From contig NZ_CP035042.1 of NCBI RefSeq assembly GCF_009834345.1, forward strand, positions 310,001 through 374,000: a stretch of 64,000 nucleotides of DNA. The letters are read 5' to 3'. A model generated the notes under the pieces. The model searched no databases and was not told the DNA's origin. It saw nothing but the letters and a program-made list of their open reading frames with translations. Of this stretch, positions 1-9,862 are shown piece after piece. Numbering within the stretch: position 1 is the first letter of the stretch; each line of letters opens with the position of its first letter. This stretch comes from Billgrantia tianxiuensis. Lineage in GTDB: Bacteria; Pseudomonadota; Gammaproteobacteria; Pseudomonadales; Halomonadaceae. A program made the translations under genes and the position numbers.

Positions 1-635
1 ACCGCGGCCTCGACCCGCGAGCGCAGATTTAGCTTCTTCAGCAGGTGTTTCACGTGCACCTTCACCGTGCCCTCGGAGATGTCGAGCTTGCGCGCAATGA
101 GTTTGTTGGAGAGGCCGGCGGCCAGCTCGCGCAGGATCTCCCGTTCGCGCTGGGTCAGGCTGTGGATGTCCGGGGTGGTCGGCGCCGAGCGCTGGTTGCG
201 CAGCGCCTCGGCGAGCAGGGCGGTAAGGCTTTCGCTCACCACCATGCGACCCAGCGCGGCCTGGCGCAGCTGGCGCACCATCTCCTCGGGCTCCATGTCC
301 TTGAGCAGGTAGCCGTCGGCGCCGCCGCGCAGGGCCGCCACCAGGTCATCCTCGTGGTCGGAGACGGTGAACATCACGATGCGTCCGGCGTAGCCCGCCT
401 CGCGCAGCGCCTTGAGCGTCTGGATACCGTCCATGCCCGGCATGTTGAGGTCGAGCAGGATCATGTCGGGGTCGAGCTCGGCGGCCAGGCGCACGCCTTG
501 AGCCGGCTCGCCGGTGTCGCCGACCAGCTCGAGATCGTCTTCCAGTTCGAGCAGTTGGGCGACGCCACGGCGCAGCAGCGGGTGGTCGTCGATGATCAGG
601 ATACTGGCGGGGGTCTCGCTCACTGACTGGCCCAT
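1..635 (-). CDS. narL: Nitrate/nitrite response regulator NarL (partial, cut by left edge)
   Basis: DNA-binding response regulator of the NarX-NarL system, which activates respiratory nitrate reductase genes when nitrate is present. The visible 211 residues hold a receiver domain (acidic pair D16-D17, phospho-acceptor D62 in the [12 protein letters not shown] segment) and most of a C-terminal LuxR-type helix-turn-helix (LTQREREIL, then [16 protein letters not shown]). The family is about 215-220 residues, so only a few C-terminal residues lie outside the window. The start is the ATG whose complement is at 633-635. It lies only 5 bases after the narX stop, so narX and narL form one operon read leftward. 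Its target genes narK and narGHJI lie to the right. Confidence 0.95.
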   Translation of the reverse strand, partial: MGQSVSETPASILIIDDHPLLRRGVAQLLELEDDLELVGDTGEPAQGVRLAAELDPDMILLDLNMPGMDGIQTLKALREAGYAGRIVMFTVSDHEDDLVAALRGGADGYLLKDMEPEEMVRQLRQAALGRMVVSESLTALLAEALRNQRSAPTTPDIHSLTQREREILRELAAGLSNKLIARKLDISEGTVKVHVKHLLKKLNLRSRVEAA

Positions 636-640
636 GGGTC

Positions 641-2533
641 TCAGTTTCCTTGGTCGTGAAGGGTGGATTCGGCAGCCGGCTGGCGGGTGATCAGGCGCGC
701 CGTCTGGGGCGTGAAGACCACTTCCACGCAAGTGCCGCCCTCGGTGCGGTTGGAGAGCTTCAGCTCGCCGCTCAGAGTGTGGGCCCGGTCGCGCATGATG
801 ACGAGGCCATAGTGCATGGGCGGCGAGTCGTCGTTCTCCAGGCCCACACCGTCGTCCTCGATGCGTAGCAGGATGCGGGCTTCGTGGAACTTTACGCTGA
901 CGGCGGCCCAGTGCGCCTGGGCGTGCTTGTGAATGTTGCTCAGCGCCTCTCGGGCGATCTGCAGCATGTGGATCTCTTCATTGGGGTTGAGCAGATGGGG
1001 CGGCACGTCGAAGTGCAGCTCCACCGGCGCGCCCATGCGCTCGGAGAACTCTTCGGTGGTCTGCAGCAGGGCGGTCTGAAGTCCGGGCCCCTCGAGCTTG
1101 AGGCGGAAGGTGGTGAGCAGCTCGCGTAGCTGGCGGTAGGCGCTGTTGAGCCCGGTGCGCAGCTCGTCGAACACCGCCGCCTGCATCTCCTTGGGGGCAT
1201 CCTTGGCCTGCATGCGCTCCAGCCTTGCCACCTGCATCTTCAGGTAGGAGAGCGACTGGGCCAGGGAGTCGTGCAGCTCGCGGGCAATGATGGTGCGCTC
1301 GTTCATCAGCGAGACCTGCTGCTCCTCCTCGATGCGTCGCTGCAGGTAGACTGCCGTGGCCAGCTGGTCGGCCAAGGCGTTGAGCAGCCGACGCACGCTG
1401 TCGGAGAGGCGCTGCTCCTTGGGATGCCACACCTCCAGGGTACCCAGCATCTCGTCGCCCACGCTGACCGGTAGCAGCACGCAGTCGCCCTCTTCGGTGT
1501 CAGAGAGACGCAGAGGGCGTGGGGAGATCAGGCAGGCGTGGCAGTCGTGGTCACGGCAAAAGTCCGGGCGTCGCGCGGCGTGAGTGGCGAGGACGGGAAT
1601 CTGGCGATTGTCGTGCGGATCGTTGAGCGACAGCCGGATGGGGCCGATATCGAGGAGTTCCGCCACTTGGCGCAGCATGGGTGCGGCGCTGGCGCACAGG
1701 TCGTTGCCGCCGCCGTAGAGTGAGCGGCTGCCGTCGTGGAGCGTCTGCATGACCTTGCTGCTGCGCTCCAGCTCCTGGGTCTTGCGTTTCACCCGTGCCT
1801 CGAGGTCGGCGTAGCTCGCGCCCAGCTCCTCGGACATGGTGTCGAAGGTATGGCCGAGCATGGCCAGTTCGTCGCTGCCCTTGAGCTGGGTGCGCAGGGA
1901 GAAGTTGCGCTGCGCGGCTTCTCGCGCCAGTACCATCAACTGGCGCAGCGGGGTTACCAGGTTGTGGCGGATATCATACAGCGCGATGGCCACGACTACC
2001 GCCGTCAGGCCGAGGAACAGGATCTGCAGGGCGCTGAGCAGGCGGATCTTGGCCTCGCTGTTCTGCTCGAGCTGGGAGACCATCAGGTCGATCTCGTTCA
2101 CCAGCCCGTCCAGGGTGCGATTGAGCGATTCGATGTTCACCGTGCGGCTGTCGACGGCTTCGTTGACCTCCGGGGCCAGTTCGTTGTGCCAGCTTGCCAG
2201 TACCAGGCGGTATTGGCGACGCAGTTCGTGAGCCTCGGAGACAGGGATGGCGCTGGTCAATTCATCGCTGGCCAGGCGCTCCTCGAAGCGGCGCTTGAGC
2301 ACGTGTACCGCCGCCTGGTGCTCCATGGAGGGAGTCCGCTCGTAACGCTGCAGGGCGGCCACGATCTGATAAGTGTTCATGCGCAGCGAGCCGGCGACGT
2401 TGATCGCCGCGGCATCGCCCCGGCTGCCGCCGGCAACGGCCATGGTCACCACGATGCTGATAAGAGCCATGGCGCTGATCGCCAGCAGTGAGGCGACGAT
2501 GCGGGCCACGAGGGAACGTTGCAGCAGTTTCAT
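641..2533 (-). CDS. narX: Nitrate/nitrite sensor histidine kinase NarX
   Basis: Membrane sensor kinase that detects periplasmic nitrate and nitrite and phosphorylates NarL. The 630 residues show a first transmembrane helix at about 10-33, a P-box-like ligand segment (SLRMNTYQI from residue 49), a second transmembrane helix near 165-185 and a HAMP linker. A central GAF-like part near residue 325 carries the cysteine cluster [10 protein letters not shown] typical of NarX. It is followed by a HisKA_3 dimerisation box ([12 protein letters not shown], phospho-His near 421) and a HATPase domain (EDDGVG). Length fits NarX (about 600). The gene is divergent from narK and directly precedes narL. No frameshift is seen. 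NarQ is an alternative name, but the cysteine cluster and linkage to narL favour NarX. Confidence 0.93.
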   Translation of the reverse strand: MKLLQRSLVARIVASLLAISAMALISIVVTMAVAGGSRGDAAAINVAGSLRMNTYQIVAALQRYERTPSMEHQAAVHVLKRRFEERLASDELTSAIPVSEAHELRRQYRLVLASWHNELAPEVNEAVDSRTVNIESLNRTLDGLVNEIDLMVSQLEQNSEAKIRLLSALQILFLGLTAVVVAIALYDIRHNLVTPLRQLMVLAREAAQRNFSLRTQLKGSDELAMLGHTFDTMSEELGASYADLEARVKRKTQELERSSKVMQTLHDGSRSLYGGGNDLCASAAPMLRQVAELLDIGPIRLSLNDPHDNRQIPVLATHAARRPDFCRDHDCHACLISPRPLRLSDTEEGDCVLLPVSVGDEMLGTLEVWHPKEQRLSDSVRRLLNALADQLATAVYLQRRIEEEQQVSLMNERTIIARELHDSLAQSLSYLKMQVARLERMQAKDAPKEMQAAVFDELRTGLNSAYRQLRELLTTFRLKLEGPGLQTALLQTTEEFSERMGAPVELHFDVPPHLLNPNEEIHMLQIAREALSNIHKHAQAHWAAVSVKFHEARILLRIEDDGVGLENDDSPPMHYGLVIMRDRAHTLSGELKLSNRTEGGTCVEVVFTPQTARLITRQPAAESTLHDQGN

Positions 2534-2732
2534 TGACGGCGGGCGTCTCCAGAAAGGCGCGGGGCATGTCGATACTATAACCCCATGTCGACGCGATACC
2601 CCAAAGGACGGTGAGGCATCCTACCGGGAGTTCCGACGGGCTGCCACCAAAGAGGTACCTCGTATGCCCTTTTGACCCGACAGGGCGGGGTTAACGAGAA
2701 TCACTCTGACCACACCACGAGACCCACCGTTC
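2534..2732. promoter_or_regulatory. Divergent narX / narK control region
   Basis: Holds the promoters of narXL (leftward) and narK (rightward). A perfect match to the NarL heptamer consensus TACYYMT lies on the minus strand at 2651-2657 (TACCTCT). A near match, TACCCCA, is at 2597-2603. No FNR box of the form TTGAT-N4-ATCAA was found by eye. Heptamers are short and frequent by chance, so the NarL assignment rests mainly on location. Confidence 0.4.
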
Positions 2733-4040
2733 ATGACCCATGTTGGGAAGCTCCAGGCGCCGGGGCAGCATGTCGACTATCGCTCGCTGGTGGTCGTGCT
2801 GCTCTCGCCGCTGGCCTTTGCGCTGGTGTTCGCCAGCTGGACCATCTTCGCCGTGCTGGGCGTCGAGCTGAAGCGCGTGCTGCTGTTCGGCGAAGTGCAG
2901 TTCGCCATGTTGCTGGCCATGCCGATGTTCACCGGTGCGCTGGCTTCGCTGCCGATGGCGCTGCTGGCGCGTCGTGTGGGCGGCCGGCGAGTGATGATCG
3001 GCTGTCTGCTGCTGATTTGCCCGTTGCTGTGGGGCATTGCCCATTCGGATGTCTACCTGGAGTTCCTGCTGGCCGGTGCCGGGCTGGGGCTGGGTGCCGG
3101 TTCGCTGGCTGCCGGCCTGGTCTACGTCGCCTCGCTGTGCCCGCGGCGCCACGCTGGATTGGCGCTGGGGCTCTACGGTGCCGGCATGCTGGGGGCGGGG
3201 CTCACCTACTTCCTGCTGCCCTTGATCAGCCAGGCCTACGGCTGGCCCATGGCACCCAAGCTTTACCTCATGCCGATGCTACTGGTGGCCCTGCTGCTGT
3301 GGGTATTCGCCGAGGATGCGCCGAGCGCGGCGCTGCCCGCCGTGCCCGACTATCTCGTCGGATTCGAGCCCAGGCCCGAACGCGCCCTAGCGCTGCGACG
3401 ATGGCTACCTTCGCCGGCAGTGTGCCGCCTGGCGCTCTACTACAGCTTCTTCTACGGCGCCTTCGTGGCGCTGGCGCTGTGGTTGCCGGGGTATCTGGCG
3501 GCGCAGTATCAGCTTTCGCTCAAGCTGGCCGCACTGTGGGCGCTGGCCTTCACCCTGCCGGGCGGCGTCGGTCAGATCGTCGGCGGGGCGCTGGCCGATC
3601 GGCGCGACTTCCGCGACCTGCGCTGGTGGGTCAGCGCCTGCGTGATGGTGTGCCTATTCCTGCTCTCCTATCCGGACTTCAGCATGCAGATCCACGGCGT
3701 GCACGGCGATATCGCGCTCGCCTTTTCCATGCCGCTGGGTGGCTTCACCGCGCTGCTCGCGGTCATGGGGCTGGCCATGGGGGTCGGCAAGGGCAGCCTG
3801 ATGCGCCTGCTGCATCGCGACCACGGCGACGACATGGCCCACGCCGGCGGGCTGGCGCTGACCCTGGGCGGGTTGTTCGCCGCTGTGCTGCCGTTGATGT
3901 TCGTGCTCGGCAACGAATGGATCGGCATCCGTACCGCCGGCTTCATGTTCCTCTACGCCGCGCTGGCGGTGTGCATGCTGCTGATGCTGTGGGATGCCAA
4001 TGCCGGTAAGGGCAAGGCTCGCCCCCGCCAGGCGGACTAA
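2733..4040 (+). CDS. narK: Nitrate/nitrite transporter, MFS family (NarK type)
   Basis: Inner-membrane major facilitator transporter of 435 residues with about 12 hydrophobic segments. It likely brings in nitrate and/or exports nitrite for the adjacent nitrate reductase. The sequence has MFS loop features (ARRVGGRRVMIG between TM2 and TM3) and glycine-rich nitrate-signature-like stretches (GAGLGLGAGSLAAGL and LPGGVGQIVGGALADRRD). The ATG at 2733 has only a weak ribosome site in front, but no better in-frame start precedes the first hydrophobic segment. Neighbours narXL and narGHJI support the name. The direction (NarK1 symport or NarK2 antiport) cannot be told. Its last codons and stop are duplicated 5.9 kb downstream at 9958-9982. 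Confidence 0.88.
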   Translation: MTHVGKLQAPGQHVDYRSLVVVLLSPLAFALVFASWTIFAVLGVELKRVLLFGEVQFAMLLAMPMFTGALASLPMALLARRVGGRRVMIGCLLLICPLLWGIAHSDVYLEFLLAGAGLGLGAGSLAAGLVYVASLCPRRHAGLALGLYGAGMLGAGLTYFLLPLISQAYGWPMAPKLYLMPMLLVALLLWVFAEDAPSAALPAVPDYLVGFEPRPERALALRRWLPSPAVCRLALYYSFFYGAFVALALWLPGYLAAQYQLSLKLAALWALAFTLPGGVGQIVGGALADRRDFRDLRWWVSACVMVCLFLLSYPDFSMQIHGVHGDIALAFSMPLGGFTALLAVMGLAMGVGKGSLMRLLHRDHGDDMAHAGGLALTLGGLFAAVLPLMFVLGNEWIGIRTAGFMFLYAALAVCMLLMLWDANAGKGKARPRQAD

Positions 4041-4047
4041 CCCCCTT
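4023..4047. repeat. 25-bp direct repeat, copy 1 (3' end of narK)
   Basis: This segment covers the last narK codons, its TAA stop and the CCCCCTT that follows. It recurs exactly at 9958-9982. Weaker similarity continues for about 25 bases to the right of both copies. The two copies bracket the carnitine gene cluster, which suggests the cluster was inserted next to narK. Confidence 0.85.
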
Positions 4048-4168
4048 CAACGGGCCTTCTATCGCCTCAGGTCTGGCGGCTTATCCACAAAGTATGACGT
4101 ATTGCGCATAGTCAGCGCCTCGCCGCCAGGCGATGCTGCCGGGAAAAGCGCGCCGAGAGGAGTCGCCC

Positions 4169-5277
4169 ATGCGCCTGGACTATCGCGGGCCGTTGCCCGA
4201 GAGCGTCGGCTTCCTGCTGCTGCCCCGCTTCTCGATGATGGCTTTCTTCTCGGCGGTGGAGCCGCTGCGCATCGCCAATCGCATCAGCGGCCGGCCGCTG
4301 TTCGACTGGACTCTGATCAGCGAGGACGGCGGGCCGGTCACCGCCTCTAACGGCATGACCTTGCTCGCCGACCAGGCCATCGCCGAGGTGAAGCGGCTGC
4401 CCGCCCTGGCGGTGTGTAGCGGTTTCGAGCCGGAGGCGCACCTGAGCCGGCCGCTGATGGCCTGGTTGCACCGCCTCGACCAGGCCGGCTGTGCCCTGGG
4501 GGGCTCGACACCGGCTGCTTCCTGCTGGCCGCAGCGGGCCTCTTGGAGGGTGAGCGGGTGACTTTGCACTGGGAGAGCCTGCCCGCCTTCCGCGAGCGCT
4601 TCCCCACCATCGAGACCACCGACGAGCTGTTCGAGATCCGTGAGCGCCGCTTCTCCTGCGCCGGCGGCGCGGCGGCCATGGACCTGTCCCTGGAGGTGAT
4701 CTCCCGGCGCCATGGCGCACGGCTGGCCATCGACGTCTCCGAGCAATTGATCCATGAACGACTGCGCAGCCGCCGCGACCAGCAGCGCATGACCTTGGCG
4801 CGCCGCCTCGGCACCCATAACCGTCGCCTGGTGGAGGCGGTGGCACTGATGGAGCGGCATCTGGAAGAGCCGCTATCGCTCGCCGAGGTGGCCCGCCGTA
4901 GCGGCGTCTCGCCGCGCCAGCTGCAGCGGCTCTTCGAGCAGCAGCTCGGTACCTCGCCCCGCCAGTGGTACCTGCAGCTGCGCCTGGAGCGGGCCCGGCA
5001 CCTGCTCACCGAGACCGATATGGACGTGCTCACGGTGGGCCTGGCCTGCGGCTTCACCTCCGGCTCCAGCTTCTCCCGCGCTTTTCGCGTTCAGTATGGG
5101 CACTCGCCGCGCCAGGCGCGGCGGGCGGCGGGTAGGTTGGAGCTCGGCGGTCGCTGCGCGTCTCGGCCACCTTCTTGTGGCAGGTCCTGGCTAGCAGGCC
5201 CGCCCACGACTAGTCCCGCGACTGCTCGAGGCCGGCCGCGCGCCGCGGCAGCACGCGGCGCAGGAAGCCGAAGGTGA
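4169..5277 (+). CDS. cdhR: GlxA-family AraC regulator, CdhR-like (apparent frameshift near 4505)
   Basis: Transcription activator with an N-terminal DJ-1/PfpI-like domain and a C-terminal AraC helix-turn-helix pair (LSLAEVARRSGVSPRQLQRLF, then VGLACGFTSGSSFSRAFR). CdhR of Pseudomonas has this architecture and activates carnitine dehydrogenase genes. Convergent placement beside the cdh operon fits. The start ATG at 4169 follows GAGAGGAG. The frame breaks in a run of six G at about 4498-4503; adding one G restores the conserved join GGLDTGCFLLAAAG. The C-terminus runs on past RRAAG and overlaps the BCCT gene; another missing G near 5131 would create a stop there, so the true end may be near 5135. 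Judged a sequencing-type frameshift, not a decayed gene. Confidence 0.8.
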
Positions 5278-6595
5278 GGGCGAAGATGCCGATTGCCACC
5301 GGAATGGCAGTGACCGAGATCAGGGTCAGGATCACCCGGTAGACGTCGCCGCCCAGCCAGCCGATGACGATGGCCAGGGTGGCCATGGCCAGGATCCAGA
5401 AGATTCGCGTGCGCTTGGCGGTGAGCATCTCGCACACCAGGCCCGCCGAGTCGGCGCTGGTAACGAAGAACAGCAGGATATTGAGCAGTAGCACCAGCGA
5501 CAGGATCCCGCTGGTGTCGAGGCCGCGCACCAGTTGGAAGACGTCCTCGACGTCGGCCTCGAGCCCGGCCAGGCCGAAGGTGACGAACCAGAAGCAGGTC
5601 AGCAGGGTGGGCACGATCAGGATGCCCAGCACCAGCTCGCGCAGGGTGCGGCCCTTGGAGATGCGCGCGATGAAGACCCCGGTGAAGATGAACCAGCCGT
5701 ACCAGGAGGCCTCGAAGGCGTAAAGCCAGTCGGCCAGCCAGGCCTTGCGCTCGGGGTCGCCGAGGCCGATATCGGTGGCCATGGCCGGATAGCGCACCAG
5801 GTACTCCGGCAGCAGCAGGGTGAACTGCTTGAGGATCTCCGCGGGGAAGGTGAGCACGAAGACCGCCAGCATCAGTGTCAGGGCGAAGACGCTGTTGTAG
5901 TTGCTCAGCCACTTGATGCCGCGCTGGAGCCCCGAGACCGAGGAGAGGATGGCGAAGGCGGCCAGGGTCAGGATCATGGCGGCGTTGCTCACCTCCAGGC
6001 CGAGCCCGTCGGCCAGCGCCTGGCGCAGCGGCGTGCTGGCGTAGGAGAAGGTCAGCGACAGGCCGATCACCGTGGCCACCACCAGGCTCACCAGGTTGAG
6101 GTGGCTGAGGAAGCCATTCCCCAGCAGGCGCTCGGCGGGCTTGGTGATATTCAGGTTGTAGAGCGCGTGAGCGAACATCACCCCCACCCCCAGGTAGCCG
6201 ACCCAGGCCAGGAGGCCCCAGTGGTTGAAGGCGGTGAGCAGCGCCTCGTGGGAACTCATGCCCGCCTCGACGTGGTAGCGCGGCTCGCTGACGCCCCAGG
6301 TGAGCAGGGCGATGCCCATGCCGGTGGAGAACAGCATGCCCAGCCAACTGGGGGTGGAGAACTCCGGAGGCCCCTCGCCGAAGCGCAGGCGGCCCAGGGG
6401 AGTGACGGCGGCCACCAGGAAGAACAGCGAGGCGGCGAAGGCCGGGTAGGTGAAGAGGAAGCCGAAGTTGCCGATCACCTGGGTCTTGGCCAGCTCTAGG
6501 CCGACCTCGAACTGGGCGGGGAAGAGGGTGATGGCGCCGAGCAGGGCGCCGACGGTGAGTACCGAGGCGAGGGTGGTCAGATAATCGTGTTTCAT
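5210..6595 (-). CDS. BCCT-family betaine/carnitine/choline transporter
   Basis: Sodium- or proton-coupled importer of trimethylammonium compounds, here most likely carnitine. The 461 residues contain about 12 membrane helices and the BCCT glycine and aromatic segments (GMGIALLTWGVSEP, WLADWLYAFEASWYGWFIFTGVFIARISKGRT, VTSADSAG). It is somewhat shorter than the usual 500-plus residues because both cytoplasmic ends are short. It is the last gene of the leftward cdhC-cdhA-cdhB-hydrolase operon, 108 bases after the hydrolase gene, and converges with cdhR, overlapping that reading frame by 68 bases. CaiT-type antiport is possible but cannot be read from the sequence. Confidence 0.88.
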   Translation of the reverse strand: MKHDYLTTLASVLTVGALLGAITLFPAQFEVGLELAKTQVIGNFGFLFTYPAFAASLFFLVAAVTPLGRLRFGEGPPEFSTPSWLGMLFSTGMGIALLTWGVSEPRYHVEAGMSSHEALLTAFNHWGLLAWVGYLGVGVMFAHALYNLNITKPAERLLGNGFLSHLNLVSLVVATVIGLSLTFSYASTPLRQALADGLGLEVSNAAMILTLAAFAILSSVSGLQRGIKWLSNYNSVFALTLMLAVFVLTFPAEILKQFTLLLPEYLVRYPAMATDIGLGDPERKAWLADWLYAFEASWYGWFIFTGVFIARISKGRTLRELVLGILIVPTLLTCFWFVTFGLAGLEADVEDVFQLVRGLDTSGILSLVLLLNILLFFVTSADSAGLVCEMLTAKRTRIFWILAMATLAIVIGWLGGDVYRVILTLISVTAIPVAIGIFALTFGFLRRVLPRRAAGLEQSRD

Positions 6596-6703
6596 GGCAG
6601 GGCCCGTGTTTGCTGTTGTTGTCGCTTCAGCTTATGGGGGCCTGAGCCGCCAGACTTGTCACCAGGCGAAGCGAAATCGCCACGAGCCGCAGGTCTGAGG
6701 CAC

Positions 6704-7531
6704 TTATGCCAGATGGCCGGCCAGGGCCCGACAGAACGCCTGCCAGGCCTTGCCCATGGCGGGGAGGTGGGCCTGAGCGTGGAGGGCGGCGTGCACCATG
6801 CCGGGCGCGCAGCGATAGCCGACTCGGGCGCCCTGGCGGCGCCAGGCGGCCACGGCGGCTTCGAGGGGACGGGTCAGGGGGTCGTGCTCCACCGCCAGCA
6901 CCTCGACCAGGGACGCCGGGGGCATGGCCGGGGAGAGTGGCAGGGGGGCCACCCACTGGCCCAACTGGAGGACCTCGGCCCGGGACAGCAACGGGGCATC
7001 CGGGCCCGGCTCGGCCGCATCGGGGGCGCCCAGTGGGGGATAGATCAGTCCCAGGGGCGGCACGGTGTCCGCCCGGGTCTGGGTCCAAGTCCCGGCCAGG
7101 TCCAGTACCAGCCGGCCGCCGGCACTATCGCCCACCAGGGCGATGGGGGCGATGGCTTTGGCCACCGCCCGGCAGTCGGCGAGCATGGCCGCGTAGTCGG
7201 CCTCCGGGGCCAGGCGATAGTCGACGCTGACCACCTTGCGGCCCAGGGATTGGGCGAGGCTTGCCGCTACCCCGTGGTGGCTCGTCACCGAGCCGAGGGT
7301 AAAGCCGCCGCCATGCACGAAGAGTACCGTACCGGGCTTGGCGCTATCGGGCAGAAAACGACGCACCACCACGCCGCCGCAGGCGCTGTCCTCGACCCGC
7401 ATTCCCGCTGGATCGGGTGGGGCGAAGCTGGCGCAGAGGGCCTCGTAGCGCGGGCGCGCCACTGCCAGGGGCACGCCCTCCAGATCGCTCAATCCTGCGG
7501 CGAAGCGCCGGATAAAGGCCTCGATATCCAT
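6704..7531 (-). CDS. Alpha/beta hydrolase, HSL-type esterase (candidate acylcarnitine hydrolase)
   Basis: Serine esterase of 275 residues in the hormone-sensitive-lipase group. It has the oxyanion motif HGGGF near residue 73, the nucleophile motif GDSAGG near 136, and a late histidine in PGMVHAAL. The start ATG at 7531 lies 4 bases after the cdhB stop, so it is part of the carnitine operon. Pseudomonas uses a hydrolase to release carnitine from short-chain O-acylcarnitines. Operon position makes that role plausible here, but this is inference; the fold alone only says esterase. Confidence 0.75.
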   Translation of the reverse strand: MDIEAFIRRFAAGLSDLEGVPLAVARPRYEALCASFAPPDPAGMRVEDSACGGVVVRRFLPDSAKPGTVLFVHGGGFTLGSVTSHHGVAASLAQSLGRKVVSVDYRLAPEADYAAMLADCRAVAKAIAPIALVGDSAGGRLVLDLAGTWTQTRADTVPPLGLIYPPLGAPDAAEPGPDAPLLSRAEVLQLGQWVAPLPLSPAMPPASLVEVLAVEHDPLTRPLEAAVAAWRRQGARVGYRCAPGMVHAALHAQAHLPAMGKAWQAFCRALAGHLA

Positions 7532-7535
7532 CCGC

Positions 7536-7991
7536 TCAGCGCCTTATGCTGATGGTGCGCCCGGCGAGCGCCGGCCAGGCACCGGGCTTGGCCTGGGGCA
7601 GCGCGGCGATGGTCTCGGCCACGGCGGGAGGGAAAGCGTCGGGGCGGCTGCTCTCGCGGCTCACGCCCATCAGCATCTGCTCGCTGGTGGCCAGCAGGTT
7701 GCCTTCGGCGTCCTGCATCTCGAAGAAGACATGCAGCCGCTTGGCGTCGCGGTCGAGCAGGGTCAGCGTGACCCGCAGCGGCTGGCCTTCGTGGGCCTCG
7801 CGGCGATAGCAGAGATGGGTTTCCAGGGTGTAGAGCGTATAGCGGTGGCGATCGCGGCCGGCGGCGTCCAGGCCGATATGATCCATCAGCGCCTCCACCG
7901 CCAGGGACAAGACCCTGGCGTATTCGGCATCGTTCATATGGCCGTTGTAGTCGACCCACGCCGGGGCGACGCGGGTTTCCAGAATCTGCAT
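7536..7991 (-). CDS. cdhB: Acyl-CoA thioesterase of carnitine degradation (CdhB-like, 4HBT fold)
   Basis: Hot-dog-fold thioesterase of 151 residues. The active-site segment is VDYNGHMNDAEYARV near residues 13-27, with Asp as probable catalytic residue. In the known carnitine route the BKACE enzyme makes betainyl-CoA, and CdhB hydrolyses it to glycine betaine and CoA. The ATG overlaps the stop of cdhA as TGATG, so translation is probably coupled. The long in-frame extension upstream of this ATG only reads through the cdhA sequence in another frame and is not used. Confidence 0.85.
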   Translation of the reverse strand: MQILETRVAPAWVDYNGHMNDAEYARVLSLAVEALMDHIGLDAAGRDRHRYTLYTLETHLCYRREAHEGQPLRVTLTLLDRDAKRLHVFFEMQDAEGNLLATSEQMLMGVSRESSRPDAFPPAVAETIAALPQAKPGAWPALAGRTISIRR

Positions 7992-8946
7992 CAGATGCGC
8001 CCCTCCAGGCCTTCGGCTTCCGGCCAGTATTTCTGCACCAGGCTGAGCAGTTCCACCAGGAAGTCGTCGCGGCGACGGTCGAGTTCGCTCACCGGGCGGC
8101 CGGCGGCCTGGTACTCGCAGCCTTCGACCACCTTGTCGATCAGCTCGTCGCTGAGCTCGGGGGCCTCGAGCTTGGTCCAGGGCAGCTTCAGGGCCGGGCC
8201 GAACTGCTCGAGCATATGGCGCATGCCGGCTTCGCCGCCGGCCAGGTGGAAGGTGAGGAAGGTGCCCATCAGCGACCAGCGCAGGCCGCAGCCGTAGACC
8301 ACGGCGGCGTCTACCTCCTCGGTGGTGGCCACGCCGTCGTTGACCAGGTGCAGCGCCTCGCGCCACAGCGCCTCCATCAGGCGGTCGGCGAGGTGCCCCT
8401 CGATCTCGCGGCGCACCACCAGCGGGCGCATCTCGAGTTCCCGATAGAGCCTCCGGGCCGCATCGAGCTGCTCGGGCTCGGTGGCTGCGCCGCCCACCAG
8501 TTCCACCAGCGGCAGCAGGTAGACCGGGTTGAAGGGGTGGGCGACGATCACCCGTCCCGGGGCTCGGGTGCAGTCACGCTGCAGGTCGCTGGGCTTGAAG
8601 CCGGACGTCGATGAACCGATCAGCACCTCGGGCGCCGCCGCGGCGTCCAGGGCGGCGAGGATCTCGCGCTTGAGCTCGAGGCGCTCGGGGACGTTTTCCT
8701 GGATCAGGGTGGCGCCTTCGACGGCGATCTCCAGGCTCTCCGCGAAGGAGAGCCGCGCGGGGCTGGCGCCCTTGGCCAGGCCCAGGCGTTCGAGGGCTGG
8801 CCAGGCGTTGTCGACGAAGGCCCGGGTGCGCGCGGGGCATCGGGGGCCGGGTCGAAGGCCACCACCTCCCACCCTTGGGCCAGGGCGCGGGCGATCCAGC
8901 CGTTGCCGATCACTCCGGTGCCGATCACGGCGAGACGCTGACTCAT
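7991..8946 (-). CDS. cdhA: L-carnitine dehydrogenase (apparent frameshift near 8838)
   Basis: NAD-dependent enzyme that oxidises L-carnitine to 3-dehydrocarnitine. It belongs to the 3-hydroxyacyl-CoA dehydrogenase fold, with an N-terminal Rossmann motif (VIGTGVIGNGW from residue 7) and the catalytic-type segment VAHPFNPVYLLPLVELVGG. About 318 residues after repair, as in the family. The start ATG at 8946 overlaps the cdhC stop (ATGA). The frame is lost in a CG-rich stretch at about 8836-8841; one extra base joins FDPAPDAP to ARTRAFVDNAW. It lies between cdhC and cdhB, all overlapping, so the three enzymes of carnitine to betaine are one translational unit. Confidence 0.87.
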
Positions 8947-9862
8947 GCGACACCCCCCGCAACTTTCTCAACGATGCGGCCGCTATGCGGATCGCGCAGT
9001 CCCAGATGGGCGCGGGTCTCGGCAGGCGTCATCACCCGGGCGCCGAGGTTCTTGATCAGGGTGCGGGCGCGCTCCACCAGTTGGCCGTTGGTGGCCAGCA
9101 CCCCTTCTCCAGATAGAGGTTGTCCTCCAGGCCGACCCGGGCATGGCCGCCCAGCAGCACCGCCTGGGCCACCATGGGCATCTGCTGGCGGCCGATGCCG
9201 AAGGCCGCCCAGTTGGCGTTCGCCGGCAGCTTGCTGCGCATGGCCAGCATGGTCTCGGTATCCGCCTCGGCGCCCCAGGGAATACCCAGGCAGAGTTGGA
9301 ACAGCGGGTCGCCGTCGAGCAGTCCCTCCTGCTGCAACTGGCGGGCGAACCACACATGGCCCAGATCGAAGCACTCCAGCTCCGGCTTGACCCCGGCGGC
9401 CTGCACCAGGCGGGCGTGTTCGCGCAGCCAGTCGGCGGGGTTCACATAGACCATATCGCCGAAGTTGAGGCTGCCGCAGTCCAGGGTGCACAGCTCGGGC
9501 AAGAGCTCGCCCACCGGGGCGTGTCGCTCGGCCGGGGTCTGGATGTCGGTGCCTGGGCCGCCGCGGGTGGGGTCGGCAGCATCGGGGACCCAATCGCCGC
9601 CGCCGCCGGCGGTGAGGTTGATGACGATATCGGTGTCCGCCTCACGGATGCGCTCCACGACCTCGCGGAAGTGGTCCAGGGAGTGGCTGATGGCGCCGGT
9701 CTCGGGGTCGCGCACATGCAGGTGCGCCACGCTGGCGCCGGCCTTGGCGGCCTCGATGGCGGCCTCGGCGATCTGCTTGGGGGTGACGGGCACATGGGGG
9801 CTCTTGGCGACGGTGTCGCCGGCGCCGGTGATGGCACAGGTCAGGATGACGTTGCGGTTCAT
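8943..9862 (-). CDS. cdhC: 3-dehydrocarnitine cleavage enzyme, BKACE family (apparent frameshift near 9104)
   Basis: Beta-keto acid cleavage enzyme that transfers acetyl-CoA onto 3-dehydrocarnitine, giving betainyl-CoA and acetoacetate. Zinc ligands are visible as H47 and H49 in [12 protein letters not shown], with the third ligand probably the Glu in [12 protein letters not shown]. Substrate-pocket stretches [10 protein letters not shown] and [10 protein letters not shown] are present. The start ATG at 9862 has a good AGGAG ribosome site. One G is missing in a G run at about 9102-9105; repair joins LYLEKG to [12 protein letters not shown] and gives about 306 residues, normal for BKACE. It is the first gene of the leftward carnitine operon. 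Other BKACE members act on different keto acids; the cdhA and cdhB neighbours fix the substrate. Confidence 0.87.

Noticed and set aside
2534..2732. FNR box between narX and narK
   Set aside because: No TTGAT-N4-ATCAA-like palindrome was found. Anaerobic control is likely, but no site can be pointed to.
2672..4009. Plus-strand open frame overlapping narK in another frame
   Set aside because: Rich in Arg, Ala and Gly with no family features. The narK frame gives a clean twelve-helix transporter.
4169..5277. Calling the frameshifted genes pseudogenes
   Set aside because: All breaks are single missing bases that restore conserved sequence when filled. There are no accompanying stops or losses, so assembly error is more likely.
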